From Paulownia fortunei (lineage: Eukaryota; Streptophyta; Magnoliopsida; Lamiales; Paulowniaceae): a stretch of DNA of 64,000 bases. A model generated the notes under the pieces. That model searched no databases and was not told the origin of the DNA. It saw only the letters and a program-made list of their open reading frames with translations. The position numbers and the translations under genes are program-made. The stretch spans positions 21,879,278-21,943,277 of the forward strand of contig CM033110.1 in NCBI GenBank assembly GCA_019321725.1, written 5' to 3'. This document shows, one piece after another, positions 10,652 to 22,925 of the stretch. Each line of letters opens with the position of its first letter. The stretch's first letter is position 1.

Positions 10652-12657
10652 CATGTTCAATACAGATCTACTTTGGGAAACTATTGCTTAATATTAACTG
10701 TACATATTATGGAAATTAGAAGTGCAAGAATTTGCCAAGCTTATGATTAGTCAAATTGTACATAGATTTGAGAGAAAACAAAAAAGTTAATTAATCATTA
10801 GATGTTCAAATGATGAAGGAAAATTTGTTGTCTCTCTCAAGTCCGATTAATAAACCAGCACATTGGACATCGTCCAAGTTCTTCTACCTATCAGAAGAAC
10901 TTTTATCAGTTTGTGTTGGATGCATTATTATTTAGTAGATGAATTTATTCTCTCTGTTTTCAGTTGCAAAATTTATGCAAGCTCTCATTTTATGGCAAGA
11001 AGAAATTACAACATTGTGTTTGTGTTTCATCTTTGTCTCAATTATTCGGACTCACAGACAGTTTGTGCTTGTCGAAACCCCCTGTTATTTTCTTGATCAT
11101 CTCGTGTTACAAAGAGATCCAATAAGGCAAGAAAAGGCAAACACAATGGACAGTGGCCCCATAGATAAAGTGGGAGTCATAGCAATGAGCTTAAAAGTAG
11201 ATAGCAAAATGCTCCACGGAACAAGGACTGAAAAGATTCCAAGTATTTGATTCTAAGAATCTTGATTAGAAATTTAGACATTTGGGATGTCAGAATCATG
11301 GAAAGAATAGAGTCTAATCAGCAGGGAGGACTACCAGTGTTTCATATCCCTGTTTGGGAAAAATAATTGAGTCACTAGTAAGAGTCATCCGTTGTTAGAA
11401 ATGTTGGGGCCCAATTACCGAATAAATAATGCGACTATAATATTTTATGAAAAAAAAAGGAAAAAAAAAACACTTTCTTCTGCCAAATTAATTCAGAAAA
11501 TTTCTTATAATTTGTATCCGATTCAAGGAGAACAATTAATTATAAAACAAATGTTATTAAGCTTACTACGTAATTAATTAAATTTGACCAGCAACCAACT
11601 ACTTTCATTGTTTTGGCTTCTTGATAGAATCTTAGCCTGGAAAAGTCGTCGATAAAGGCGTGCGCATATGTGGTTCGATATAATTTAGTTACGTATTTCA
11701 TTCATCCAATTTGAATTTTTTCTTCTGAAACCGAATCATGTTTTTAGTGGGATTTGTATTTATTCTTTGTTTTATTTCAATCATGGAACAGTTGAAAAAA
11801 TAGGACATCAAATGACTAAACAATGAAGACATGTCAAGGAGATAAATAAGAAAGGCAATGATACCGTGGAAAACCTTCTTACAAGGATAAAAGCCCTTGA
11901 TATGAGATGGATCATATTATATAAAGATGAAGACAATTAGTAGAATAATCAAACACACAATATCAGGATATATATTTAATTGGTACAAGAAACAAACATA
12001 GAACACATACAGGACAAATTAATATGGAATTAATAAATACATATATTCAATAGAGATGTAGCAACCACTTATATCTTCACTTAAGTCTGCATAAATGCCA
12101 ACAATAGAGATAACAACAGCAGCAGCAGCAATGAAATATGCATCTCAATGGCAAATTCCTCCATGCTACATATTCGATTTCAAACACAGCCCCCACCCCA
12201 GGCAACAATATGATGACATTGATTCCAAGGGTACCATGACATTGAGTTCCTTGTATTTTTGGAGAGGGAAAACAAGGGTCATCCCTCTTTTACTGCATAG
12301 GTTTGGGTTGTGAATCAAAACAAGGCCCTATTCGCAACTTATCCGCTGCTTAAGAAATGAATGCTGTCGTTCTTTACTAAAGACATTTTCATAATTCAAC
12401 CAACGGTTGTGGTTATTTTCAGGGTCAGTTATAATGAGTATTGAGAAACAGAAAATTGAAGAAAACTGGAATGGATCGAACAGGAAATCATCAAACTGAT
12501 GATGCTGACCTTTCGAAGTTGCAATGAAAAACAAGCCACCTTTCATTGAAGCCAAATTCTCAGCTAATGATTGATCAAAATGTATTCATTTGAATGTTAT
12601 GCACTCAATAACATGCCAGCCGATTCCATGAATATAAAAAGATCAGAAACATACTCA
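10652..12657. other. Intergenic between the convergent ProDH and FTSHI3 genes
   Basis: Both flanking genes point into this interval, so it should hold two 3' UTRs. Open frames at 10939-11250 (+), 12095-12313 (+, over a GCA repeat at 12117-12132) and 12328-12555 (-) have no recognisable similarity, and I do not call them genes. The last lies close to the FTSHI3 stop and is probably its 3' UTR. Confidence 0.55.
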
Positions 12658-15600
12658 TTAGCTTAATGTTTGATAGCCCAGAGTCCCTAGCATTCCATCT
12701 CTTCTAGTATCATTTCTACTCATAAGGGAAGGCATCCAAGGAAACAACTTTCCAAGTTCCTTGCTTATTGTACTAGGACTTGTTTGCCTCTCATTTATTC
12801 CAAACTTTGCTCTTTCTATAGCTTCCATGATATCTTCCCTTGATACATTTTCAGCCCCTGTGAAGTCAGCAAAAAGTTATAGATACAAAACTCACCATGA
12901 GGTCCTAATAAGAGAATCACACAGAATGAAATCTATAAGAAGTGTCTAGATGGAACATGAAGACTGATGACAGACTCTCAAATACATAACTAGTTATTGA
13001 AATGGCAGCTTTATTTAGCTCTACTGTTCATCCTTTAACATTGACAAAATGGAGGACAAGGACCCAACAACCTCAATTTTGTTCTAGCATTCTAATAATG
13101 GAAGTTCCAGTGCCAAATCTAGAAGCTCTAGCAGGAGTAACTTTACATTGAACTTGTGGAGTATTTAAAGTTAAACAATAGTTCCCAGATTACATGTTCC
13201 TGATTCTCCATTATTAGTAAGGTGGGAGCAAGTAGAGAGTGCAAATTACCAAGTTCTTGCAATGCAGCAGAGAGAAAAACATACGAAAATTTGAGAGTCG
13301 CTAAAATTCATCTAACCTCTGCGAGCAGCAAGCAGGGCAGCCTCGTTGACAATGTTTGCAAGATCAGCCCCAACAAAGCCTTGGGTAAGAGATGCAACTA
13401 GGTTGCAAATAAGGCCCATGTCTTCCTCAAGAGGAACTCCTCTCAAATGTATAGCCAAAATCTTTTTCCTTCCATCTTCATCTGGTTCTCCCACATATAC
13501 TTTTCTCGAGAACCGACCGGGTCGACACAGAGCTGGATCCAAGGCTTCTGGTCTATTTGTTGCAGCAATAACAACCACATTTATATCTGACTCAAAGCCA
13601 TCCATTTCTGTCAGCAACTAGAAAGTAACAACTATCATAAGGTCCAGTTCATGCCAAAAATAAAAGATATCAACAATCCATTCGTAGGAACATTCTCACT
13701 TGTGGACGCTCAATATTGATGTGAAAAGAAATTTAAAACGAGAAACAGCCCACACTAACAAATCTCATCGTGCATTTTCAGTTTAGCTTCTAAAATTGCC
13801 ATCATCATTATACCTGTCCTATATTTTAATTAAAACTGGACTCAGGAAAATGGCAATTTCATTTTCTACCACCTGGAAAGAGTTCATAGTTGGTTTCATG
13901 GAAACTGGGGGCATGGGGCTTACATCACATAAGTCCTCCCACTATTTTCCTATTGAAATGCGCCATGATTTTTCAGCTTACTTTACTTTCCACTTCATTA
14001 TTTTATTTCCAATGGCAACTTCATGTATTTTATATCCACAACCTTCAACCAAGCATTAGTTTGTCAGTCGTAATTCCCATAATAGTGATTACTAGGACAC
14101 TGAAACATAATATTAGTATCATGCATATGTTGGCCTACACAATTTTAGTATCATACATATTACTATCTACATGTAAAATTATTGTGTAATGCATGTAAAA
14201 AGAAAATGAGGAATATTTTGTTTTAACAGAGAAAAAGGAAATGCTGCAAGATATAATTCTCAATTAAAATTGAGAATACCTGGTTCAGTGTTTGGTCTCT
14301 TTCGTCATTGAAACTTCTTCCACGCTTTCCACCAACCGCATCAAGTTCATCAATGAAAACAATTGATGGTGCATTCTTCCTTGCAACATTAAAAAGGTCT
14401 CTTATGCGAGCAGCCCCTCTTCCAACGAATAATTCCACGAATTCACTAGCAGAAACTGAAAAAAATGGTACTCCCGCTTCTCCAGCGACAGCACGGGCTA
14501 GTAATGTCTTTCCTGTTCCTGGAGGACCTACGAGCAGCACACCTCTGGGTAACTTGGCCCCTAGCTTACTATAGTTAATAGCTCCTTGGAGGCAACACAC
14601 TATCTATGAAGAACAAAATAGCATGATTGTCATATTCAAATAACCTATTTTCTTAAGTTCTATGACAAGTACACAAGCTAAAGGAATCAATGCATATCCC
14701 ATATGTTTATGACATTGTGAAGTTTTCATATCAGAAGACACAGTACAAAATACATATCTATGCATCTAAACTGGCACCTTTTCATTTCTCCCTGTGGAGG
14801 TGAGAAGGATCTGCGCTACTGTCAACTCTAAAATGTTGGGAACTTGACAAAGATAGTTTGCACTGAGTACCCCAACTATAGGAACCAAGAGGAAAGGAAT
14901 TTATGGTCGTTTTTTGCCTGAGCGCCAACAACATGCACTCGTTCCCTTTTTTGGATTACACTGTTCGTGCCCTATGCCGAGCAGGCAACTGACACCCTTT
15001 AGAGTTGGTTTAACACTAATTAATCAATAGCAAGATGCGTTTTACTTCCCATGTTTTCTCTTAAAATTAACCCCTTGTGTCCAAAATTTTAAAGAGGAAG
15101 AAATAACAGCCATTGAAATGTTTACTGGTTTTATTTCATCCCCACAAAAGTATGGATAAGGCTTTTTTGGCTTCTACTGCAGCGGGTTTCATATTCCATG
15201 TTTAGAAAACTTGGAGAAAGAAGTTGAAAGGAAAAAATTACAGCAAGTATCTTGATAGAAACTGCTCCATAGTCTTTGCCATTTAACGAATTACTTATAT
15301 GGAAAACTGAAATTCTGAAACTTTCGAATTCCTGGGATGTTTTTTTGCAGGAAGATAACTTACCTCCATCAGCTCCACCTTTGCAGCATCAACACCCTCC
15401 ACATCTTCAAAGCAAACCAATTGGTTGCTAGGTCTTCTTTTCCTGGCTGGGCTATTGGCAGCAGAAAGTTGACGATAAAGAATCCACATTAAAGGAGTCA
15501 AAGGAATCCATAAAGTGAGCACCGTGATCAACATACTCCTCATGGACACTAGAACTGATTGAGGTGCTGAGCCATATGAAGTCCCCCTTTCTCTCATTAG

Positions 15601-16443
15601 ACTAAGAAGGTAGCTCTCATCATGATCAATCTTTCTTGTAGAGAACTCCCAAGCAGGGGATGAATTTCGAGATTTTGTCAGTTTCACAAACATATTTTTT
15701 CCCTCCAGATTATTTCGTGCAACATCCTTGTCAGCATTATTATCCAACACACTGTCACTGGGAGGCGACGATTTATCTACCGCAGTTTCAGTATGTTTGT
15801 CATTCCACAATTTTGTATTATAATATATGGAACGAGTACCCTCCTCAAACAAAACCTTGGTCACAATCCCATTTTGAAGGCTCATTATCAGGTCTGAATA
15901 TGGAACAACTTTTGGAGTAGGCATTGCAGTTATTTTGAGAAACAAAAAACAAAGACCTAACACGATAGATACAGATGTAGAAAGCGTCACTCTTTTAACA
16001 TTCTTGCGCAGAAATGTTCCAAGGCCATCTAGCAGCGACCTAATTGATGCCCTTTTCAATCGTCTTGACAATAATCGTATCCGAGGGCGCAATCTCAAAG
16101 AAAACTTCCTCCGTAGTTCATTATTTTCTCCTTTAACCAACTGAGTGTCAATATTTATCTTCTCATTGACTACTAACTTAATCTTGTTGCTACATAACAA
16201 CCTATGCTGAGGTTTACGAGAACAATAGCTCAACAAAAAAGGATTAGCAACAGAGCTAAAGCAATTATTGGACAGTGAATAAGAGAGAGTTCTCTGTCTC
16301 CCGAAAAGTTCGGATTTTCCAACACAAAGATTCACCTTTCCTTGGGCAATCAAGAATCCATTATTCCAAGCAAGAGGAAAAGATGCCATCTTTTTATGAA
16401 TAGTAAAGAGACGTTTCCATGAACCGAGTGCAAGATTTGCCAC
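12658..16443 (-). CDS. FTSHI3: Probable inactive ATP-dependent FtsH protease, chloroplastic (FTSHI3)
   Basis: AAA-ATPase of the plastid FtsH family that lacks the protease, closest to Arabidopsis At3g02450. Exons: 16443-15364, 14603-14280, 13617-13317, 12857-12658; 634 residues (Arabidopsis 622). The N-terminal 150 residues are basic and Ser-rich, consistent with a plastid transit peptide. Membrane segments lie at about 152-174 and 297-323. The AAA core has Walker A GPPGTGKT (386-393), Walker B IVFIDE (441-446) and the second region of homology with the arginine finger RPGRF (500-504). After 'ALLAARRG' the protein ends within 66 residues ('...GYQTLS'), so the M41 peptidase domain with HEXXH zinc ligands is absent rather than mutated. 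A chaperone or assembly role in the plastid envelope is inferred from the FtsHi group. All four exons are in frame. Confidence 0.93.
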
Positions 16444-19400
16444 AATTTACTCAAACAATATGAGAAACGAGTACTCAATGGCCTCAAAAGTGTAAAATTA
16501 CCTTCACTAGCCCAAGAACAAGATGGAATACCTTGCTTTATGATCTTGATTTGGAGCTTGAAGAGATGGCTCTCTTTAGCGACTCTTTTGAAGGTTAAGA
16601 TAAGAGCAAATATGGGTTTTCGGAAGATTCTTAATTCTTATCTTTGTGTTGGCAGGGCCATGGTCAATGGAATTTGTGAATGAATCTATTAGGGATGACA
16701 ATGAAGTTTCTGTATTTGCGTGGGGAAATATTGGTATTATGCATGGATTTTGGGCAAATTTGATAGTGGGCCTCATAGGAACTATAGTCTAGGTCTCTGT
16801 TTTTGGGCTCCTGAAATTATCCTTCTAACATTCCCAAAGGAAATTCAAACATCTTTGCTTCCTTTGTGACAAACTCTTGGATACTCCAAACTATTTTCAG
16901 CTTGGATATATTCTAATTACTTTTTCTTTTCAATAATTCCTTTCATAGTTCTAATATTCAAAAAGTTAATTCTATTTTTGAGCCCTTATATTGCTGTATA
17001 AAAAATATTAATGTTATAATCTATAAAATGCAATATAAGCCCAATACCCTGCACGATGTCCTCAAAATATTACCCTCTTTAATTAATCTTTTGAAAGATC
17101 CAACACCTTCCTACTTTTTCTAAGTCAAACTGCATTCATGGGCTTTTGGTCACGATCCAATGAACCCCAACAATTTCTTCACCATTTCTCAGCTTGCTAC
17201 TGGGCTTTTATTGTACTGGAATAAGGAGAAAGACAAAAGCCCAATTCTCATTAAAATTTGCATATGCTCCAACACTACTGGAACCTGACCAAATAGCTCT
17301 GTGGTACCTAGGATGCTGAAGACTCATCTTTCATGGGCAAATTTAAGGTATTTCCACATAATTAGTTTAATACTACTTAATTATTTTGTTTCACTAAGGT
17401 AATAGTTCTATTAATTGGGTTTTTTTACAACACACAAAGAGATTATATGTGTAGCTTATAAGTTTGATTCTATTAAATCCATGAATTAGTATTTTTTTTA
17501 TATTGGAGCGTGTTACAATATAATTGATATTTTTTTTATTCATGAAAAAATAATTTTTTTTTTCAACCAATCATTCAAATGTGAACACCTTATTTTATAT
17601 ATGTATACCTAAATCAATTAAAAAATAATTAATTGTATACCACTAATAATGCCAAATGCGCCATATAATCAAATCTTCTAATGTCTTATCAATGACAAAT
17701 TTTTTTAGTAAGGTATGTATCTTTGAGCATGCTATGAAGATCATGGGCCCATATACGACAAACAAATCTGCATTTTAGCTTTGGGTAGGACATAGAAATG
17801 CAATATAATATCAATATTCTAATTAAACTTTACAAAAAAGTAATTGTTTTTCAGGTGTTGCTTTCTTTTGTCAGTAATCGATTAGACAGAACATACTTCA
17901 TGCCAATTATTGTTAACCCTCTTACATGCCTATTTAATTATTAATCCGACATCTTGGTTACATTACACAAAAGACTAATCATTAGACTAATCAACACATT
18001 AGGCTTTGGATTAAGATAATACCAGATTTTGGTGCTGTTATCTTAGACAAAGATCTATGTTGTGTGTGATTATCTCCATTCTCCTCGTTTAAGCAAAATG
18101 AGGTTTACTGGGCCCAATTTTTTCATGGATACCAGCTCATAATGATTGTTTCATTGATATGGCATCCTTATCCTCCAAATAATTTAATGGTAAAGTCAAC
18201 ATCCCTCTTTATGAAAAAGCATTTTTAGATGAGAGCAAGAGGTGGAAAAAATAACAGAAAAAAATCAGGAAAAGATGCACCTGCTCCAAATAATAATTTG
18301 AATTAATTGCATTCTCAAATAGTCAAATTAAAATTAAAAGTAGACAAAAAATTTAATTTTTGAAATTCTAAAACAATTAAATTAAGGCTTTGATTTTTTT
18401 AAATTGATTTGTTATATAGTTGCTTATATTAAACTGATTTAGAGGTCGATTTGAAGCAGAGCAACGTGAAGGGATTGGTCACAAGTTATTTGTGAAGTGT
18501 GAACCAAGAATTCTGCTAAAGCAAGATGTGCGTGCTAATGAATGAATTCATGCTAACCAATATTTCTTTTGGTATATTTAATGTGATCAAGTACCCTAAG
18601 ATTATAAAATTGAACACGTAAAAAATGCTAGTATCATGAATAATATGAAGGGCGTGGACTTAATTCACGACATCATTTTTTATTTTTGTATTTTTTTAAT
18701 AATTTGACCAATCAAAAAAAGGAAGTCTCTTATTTATTTTTATCATAATATATCCTAATGAACCCATATAAATTTTTGAATTTATCCAATTACACGTACA
18801 TTTTATTACACCACATATTTTGATTTCCACAATAAATGAGACGAAAACGTGAAGAACATTAAAGAAATGTAAATGGTTTGTGTTCAATGAACTTGGGAGA
18901 GAAAAACACCTTCAATGATGTTGATATGTTCTTAAGAATAAGTTATCAAATACAAAAAAAAAAAAAAAAAGATAAAAAAAGGTTCTTAAGAATAAGTTGC
19001 TTTTATCATGGCTAAAAAAACATGTTATTAGACACTCACTATGAAAAATAAAAGTTGGGAATCATATTCCTTTTGACGAATAATAGGAATTGCAATTATA
19101 TTCTATGATGTCAATTAACTTTGGTTGGAGGGTTAGTTTGGGTAAAAGCAAATATAGGAAGCGGGTCCAATTTAGTTGGGGCAAATTGGGGTTGTTGGTG
19201 GGTCAGAAAGAAGAGCAGCCATGCAAGATGAGTGTGGAAAGTCTGAAGAGAGAAATGAAATACAGCTATTTCTCACTTGTTTTTGTCACTACGTACCTTC
19301 TTCTTAAATGGATTTTAATGATTGAGTGGTGGGGCTGTAATCAACCCGACCCGACCCGATGTCTTATTATCCACTGTACCACACAAATTTCCAAGGATAG

Positions 19401-19505
19401 TATCCAACTCACGTGTCAACCTTCTGCCCTGTTTTTTTGATTTTTTTCTCTTCTTTTCTCGTTTCATTTCAATTTTTTTTTTATTTCCTTTCGTCGTGTG
19501 CGCGA
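16444..19505. other. Intergenic, 3 kb, no gene recognised
   Basis: The right flank of FTSHI3 holds its promoter (minus strand). The remainder is AT-rich with long T runs (17530-17565) and A runs (18951-18970). Open frames at 16576-16776 and 18696-18887 (-) and 19090-19440 (+) have no recognised similarity or coding-like composition. Confidence 0.55.
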
Positions 19506-20232
19506 ATGATCTCCAACCCACTGCACCAAATTTGATATAAATTTTACACAAAATTTAATATTTTGATGTAATTGAAACTAAATCATCTCCAATCTACTAT
19601 ACTAAATTTTACACCAAATAAATATTTTATTTTTATTTTTCTTATTTTTCAATTATCATATATTTATTTATTTATAAAATTATTTAATTAATTATATTTT
19701 ACTACTACTAATGCTACTAAATAAAAAATTATATATAATTCATATTACAATTATTAATTATATTATAAAAATTAATGTCACAATAAAGAAAAATACTATA
19801 TTGCTTAAAGAAAAATACTACATTATACTTAATATCATAATAAAAAAAAATACTACATTACATTAAATATCGCAATAAAAAAATAATTTACCACACTATT
19901 AAATTATTGCCTTTAGTTTTATGTAATATTTTATTTTTTAATATTTATGTTGTATTTTACTTTTGAATTTGATGCAAGTAATGTTATTTTAATGTATTTA
20001 TTATTATTATTAATTATTATAATTTAGCGAATATTAATTATTTGTTAATTATTACAAATGTTCTAATATAATATACAAATAAAATTAAAATTTGAAGTAA
20101 AACAATTTTGGGGACAAATTGAGAATATATACATTACACTAAATTTGGTGTAACATTTGGTGTTCCGTTGGAGATGAAATTATACCAAATTAATATTTTA
20201 GTGTGGAATTTGGTGTCTCATTGGAGATGCTC
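19506..20232. mobile_element. MITE-like element with repeated terminal motif
   Basis: The left end 'ATCTCCAACCCACTGCACCAAA' region at 19508 pairs with 'TTTGGTGTCTCATTGGAGAT' near 20209-20228 on the other strand. The same motif occurs again inside each end: 'CATCTCCAATC...ACACCAAAT' at about 19584-19620 and 'TTTGGTGTTCCGTTGGAGATG' at about 20157-20177. The middle is A/T only and non-coding. The 'CTCCAA...CACCAAAT' terminus is a repeat type widespread in dicot genomes. I could not fix a target-site duplication, so the superfamily is left open. Confidence 0.6.
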
Positions 20233-21134
20233 TAAGGTCAAGTTATTTGCTTTACTACGATATAAAATTGAAATGAGCACTACTACACTCGATCTTTTAT
20301 TTAGGATTCGATCTTTTGGGTGATATGCGAAAAAACATCGTTGTAAATTGTTTAAATTTTCAATAAATAGTTTATTTCTACCAGTAAGCAATCAATGTAT
20401 TTCCAAGGCTCGTTCTGTCTATAAGTTCTTTAGCATTTGTGAATTACAAAAAAATATCTATAAAATATAGATTTTTTAGATAAAAATTAATTTAAATTTT
20501 ATAAATAATAAATACTATTTTGATATTTATTTTTATTTTATAATTGTACATACTGAAGATGTTAATAAAATAAAGACAAAACTTAAGGGTTACTGGTAAT
20601 TTTAAAAAATAATTGATTTCTTTTTCTTTTTTCTTTTAATTGAGTAACCTCAATAATAGTTTTTATAATTTATCCTAATTTATAATATGATTTTTTGTGA
20701 TTTCTATATGAGTTGGATTTTGACATTTGGGCTTCACTTTTCAAAAATTGTAACATCTACAATTTGAGGGGAAAAAACATACTTTCTCTATTACAAATGT
20801 ATCGCACCTACTTTTTTTAAATAAAATTTAATTTTGTAAAATAAGTTTTTTTTTTCTCTCGAAAACAATATAAATTAAAGTAATAAGTTGATTTGATAGA
20901 ATGATTCTCAACCAGTAATAATATGAAACTATACTTATTTTGTTCAAGTATAATCTTGTGAGATACTCTAACCATAAAATGAAAAAGGAAATTTACAAAG
21001 GAGAATAAATTAGAGATCAAAATAGGAAAGGAATCCTATTCCAATTATTTTCGTGATGCGCACTCCTCGCCCAGCAATAGAAAAAAATCAGCGGCACAAT
21101 TAAGCGGAGGGCACGAGTGTAATTACACGGAAAA
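20233..21134. other. AT-rich spacer upstream of SAMDC
   Basis: No supported gene. Ends in the GC-richer SAMDC promoter starting near 21050. Confidence 0.6.
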
Positions 21135-21183
21135 CACGTGGCAAACGCACCTTCTACTCGCTTCTTTCGTTCCCCCTATTTAA
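21135..21183 (+). promoter_or_regulatory. SAMDC promoter: G-box/ABRE and TATA-like box
   Basis: CACGTG at 21135-21140, in the context CACGTGGC, is a G-box/ABRE core bound by bZIP and bHLH factors. A TATA-like CTATTTAAGG follows at 21175-21184, so transcription probably starts near 21205-21215 just ahead of a CT-rich leader. This predicts ABA or stress input to SAMDC transcription; the function is inferred from motif and position. Confidence 0.55.
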
Positions 21184-21204
21184 GGGGCTCCTCAGTCCCT
21201 TCCT

Positions 21205-22530
21205 CCTCCCATTAATTCGCTCCTCCGCATAACGAAATCGAGAAATCTATATATTTTCCTCTCCGTTCTTTCCAATAATCATTCGATCTAGAGCTCTCAA
21301 TTTTATATTAGGGTTTGTTTTTTCGATCCTCTCCAAGACTCGTAGTTGTGGATCTGTAAGTTTTAGTCGATTTCTCAATCTTTGTTATTTGAATTTGTAA
21401 GTTCCGATTTCTTGTTTGTGTGTACGATATGTTGATGAGATTGTGGTTTTATTTGAATTTTTTAGGATTTGATTGTTGAAGCTTGCTGAAAAAAAGTGAA
21501 TCTTGATTGGTTGTCGTCATTTTTCATATATTCATCGTCAATTCAAGTAAGTAATTCCAATCTCTTTTTCTCCTTGCTTTTTGTCATTTGCACTGGATAT
21601 AATTAGGCCATTTATTATTGCATACACAAAAACTCGTATATGTGCATTCATGTTTTTCTTTTATGTAGTTGTGATTTGATAATAATTGAATTTGTTGTTT
21701 ACGCATTCAATCTATAATTATATTCTTTCAAATTTTCCGCTTAATTTTGATTGGTTGTTATTTTATTTCTTCTCGTTGGTACAATTATAATAGATATTTG
21801 GTTTAAATTTTGTCATGCGCCTCCTTTTAAAATTGGAAAGGATGATTTTTTGTGTGTTGCTAAAGATATTAACCTTAGCTGTAGAATGTAGTTTTCGGTT
21901 TTATGAAATATTTGTACCAATCTTGCACTTTAGGCAGAGAATGCCTTTGTTGATTTGCTTTCTGTTGTTGCTCTTTTTCACTTAACAGCAACGGGTTTCA
22001 AGATTTGGTAATTGTGATTAAATTCAGTAAAATCGTGGAATTTGGCATAATATCAATTAAATAGAGGTAAAAGTTCTGTGGTAATTTCTTTTCATGGTTA
22101 AAATCCTTTTTGGTAGTGTGTTAAGCAGCATATGTATCTTTTATATTGTGGCACTAATGGGATGGAACTGAAATTTTGTGAAACCTCCATTTTAGCAAGT
22201 GAACCTCATACAAGATAGGGATATTAATTTTTTAGTTGTATGAACCTCATACAAGAGAGGGATATTAATTTTTTGGGTTTTATTTTGTCTTCAATCTTTT
22301 TAGGCTATAGCCAAATATTTCAAAATTGCAACTTGCTAAACTCGTTGTATTGTGAATATTGGTAGAGGTCAAAGTTTATGTTATGATAATTATTACTGTT
22401 ACTGTTAATTGTTATTGTCATTTTTATTGTTGTAGTAGTTTTTTCCTCTGCATGCCATCAAAGTCTTTGCCTTGTCTGTTTGTTCTGAATCTTGTTTGAT
22501 TGTTTGGCCAACAGAGAACTGAATGATCTA
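21205..22530 (+). promoter_or_regulatory. SAMDC 5' leader with two leader introns
   Basis: Predicted leader exons are about 21205-21355, 21466-21546 and from 22515 onward. Introns use GTAAGT-type donors at 21356 and 21547 and AG acceptors at 21464-21465 and 22513-22514. No ATG occurs in the first two leader exons, so the first AUG of the spliced message is that of the tiny uORF. A telo-box-like TAGGGTTT lies near 21308. The second leader intron (about 970 bp) holds a 41-bp tandem duplication at 22201-22280. Leader introns in SAMDC genes are known; exact borders here are read from splice signals only. Confidence 0.6.
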
Positions 22531-22531
22531 A
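22523..22531 (+). CDS. SAMDC tiny upstream ORF
   Basis: ATG ATC TAA: a two-codon uORF whose stop codon shares its last A with the ATG of the conserved uORF that follows (overlap of one base). The tiny/small uORF pair with a one-base overlap is the known arrangement in plant SAMDC leaders. Its translation competes with the small uORF and so relieves repression when polyamines are low. Confidence 0.75.
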   Translation: MI

Positions 22532-22780
22532 TGGAGTCAAAGGGTGGGAAGAAGAAGTCTAGTAGTAGTAAATCCATATTCTACGAAGCTCCCCTTGGAT
22601 ACAGCATTGAAGACATTCGACCACACGGAGGAATCAAGAAATTCAGATCTGCTGCTTACTCCAACGTGAGTTTTAATTTTTATGAGTTAGTTCATGAGTT
22701 TTAATCTGCTTTTAACCATTATGGGAGTTCTAATCACTGAATGTCTTTCTTGTATGCAGTGCGCTCGGAAGCCATCCTGA
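22531..22780 (+). CDS. Conserved peptide uORF of SAMDC (51 aa)
   Basis: Two exons, 22531-22665 and 22760-22780, encode 51 residues beginning MESKGGKKKSSSS and containing 'FYEAPLGYSIEDIRP', 'GGIKKFRSAAYSN' and ending CARKPS. This matches the highly conserved SAMDC uORF peptide. The peptide stalls ribosomes in a polyamine-dependent way and represses translation of the downstream enzyme. The intron position, after AYSN, splits the uORF and means unspliced message would encode an altered tail. Stop to main ATG is 145 bases. Reading frame intact, unlike the main ORF below. Confidence 0.92.
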
Positions 22781-22925
22781 GATTCGTCAAGCTTTTCGAT
22801 AACCACCATCCAGTGGTTCAAAAGAATAGTGTCTCAACCTTTAATTTCTGCTCTCCTCTTTCTTTTCTTCTTTCCTCATCCTTGATATTCTCGCTTTGAA
22901 ACAGTACTTGTTCAATTTAGTCAAA

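Noticed and set aside
10939..11250. 103-codon open frame downstream of ProDH
   Set aside because: No recognisable similarity, mixed composition, and located where the ProDH 3' region should be.
19090..19440. 116-codon open frame
   Set aside because: No family resemblance and no splice or promoter context; it lies beside a MITE in AT-rich spacer.
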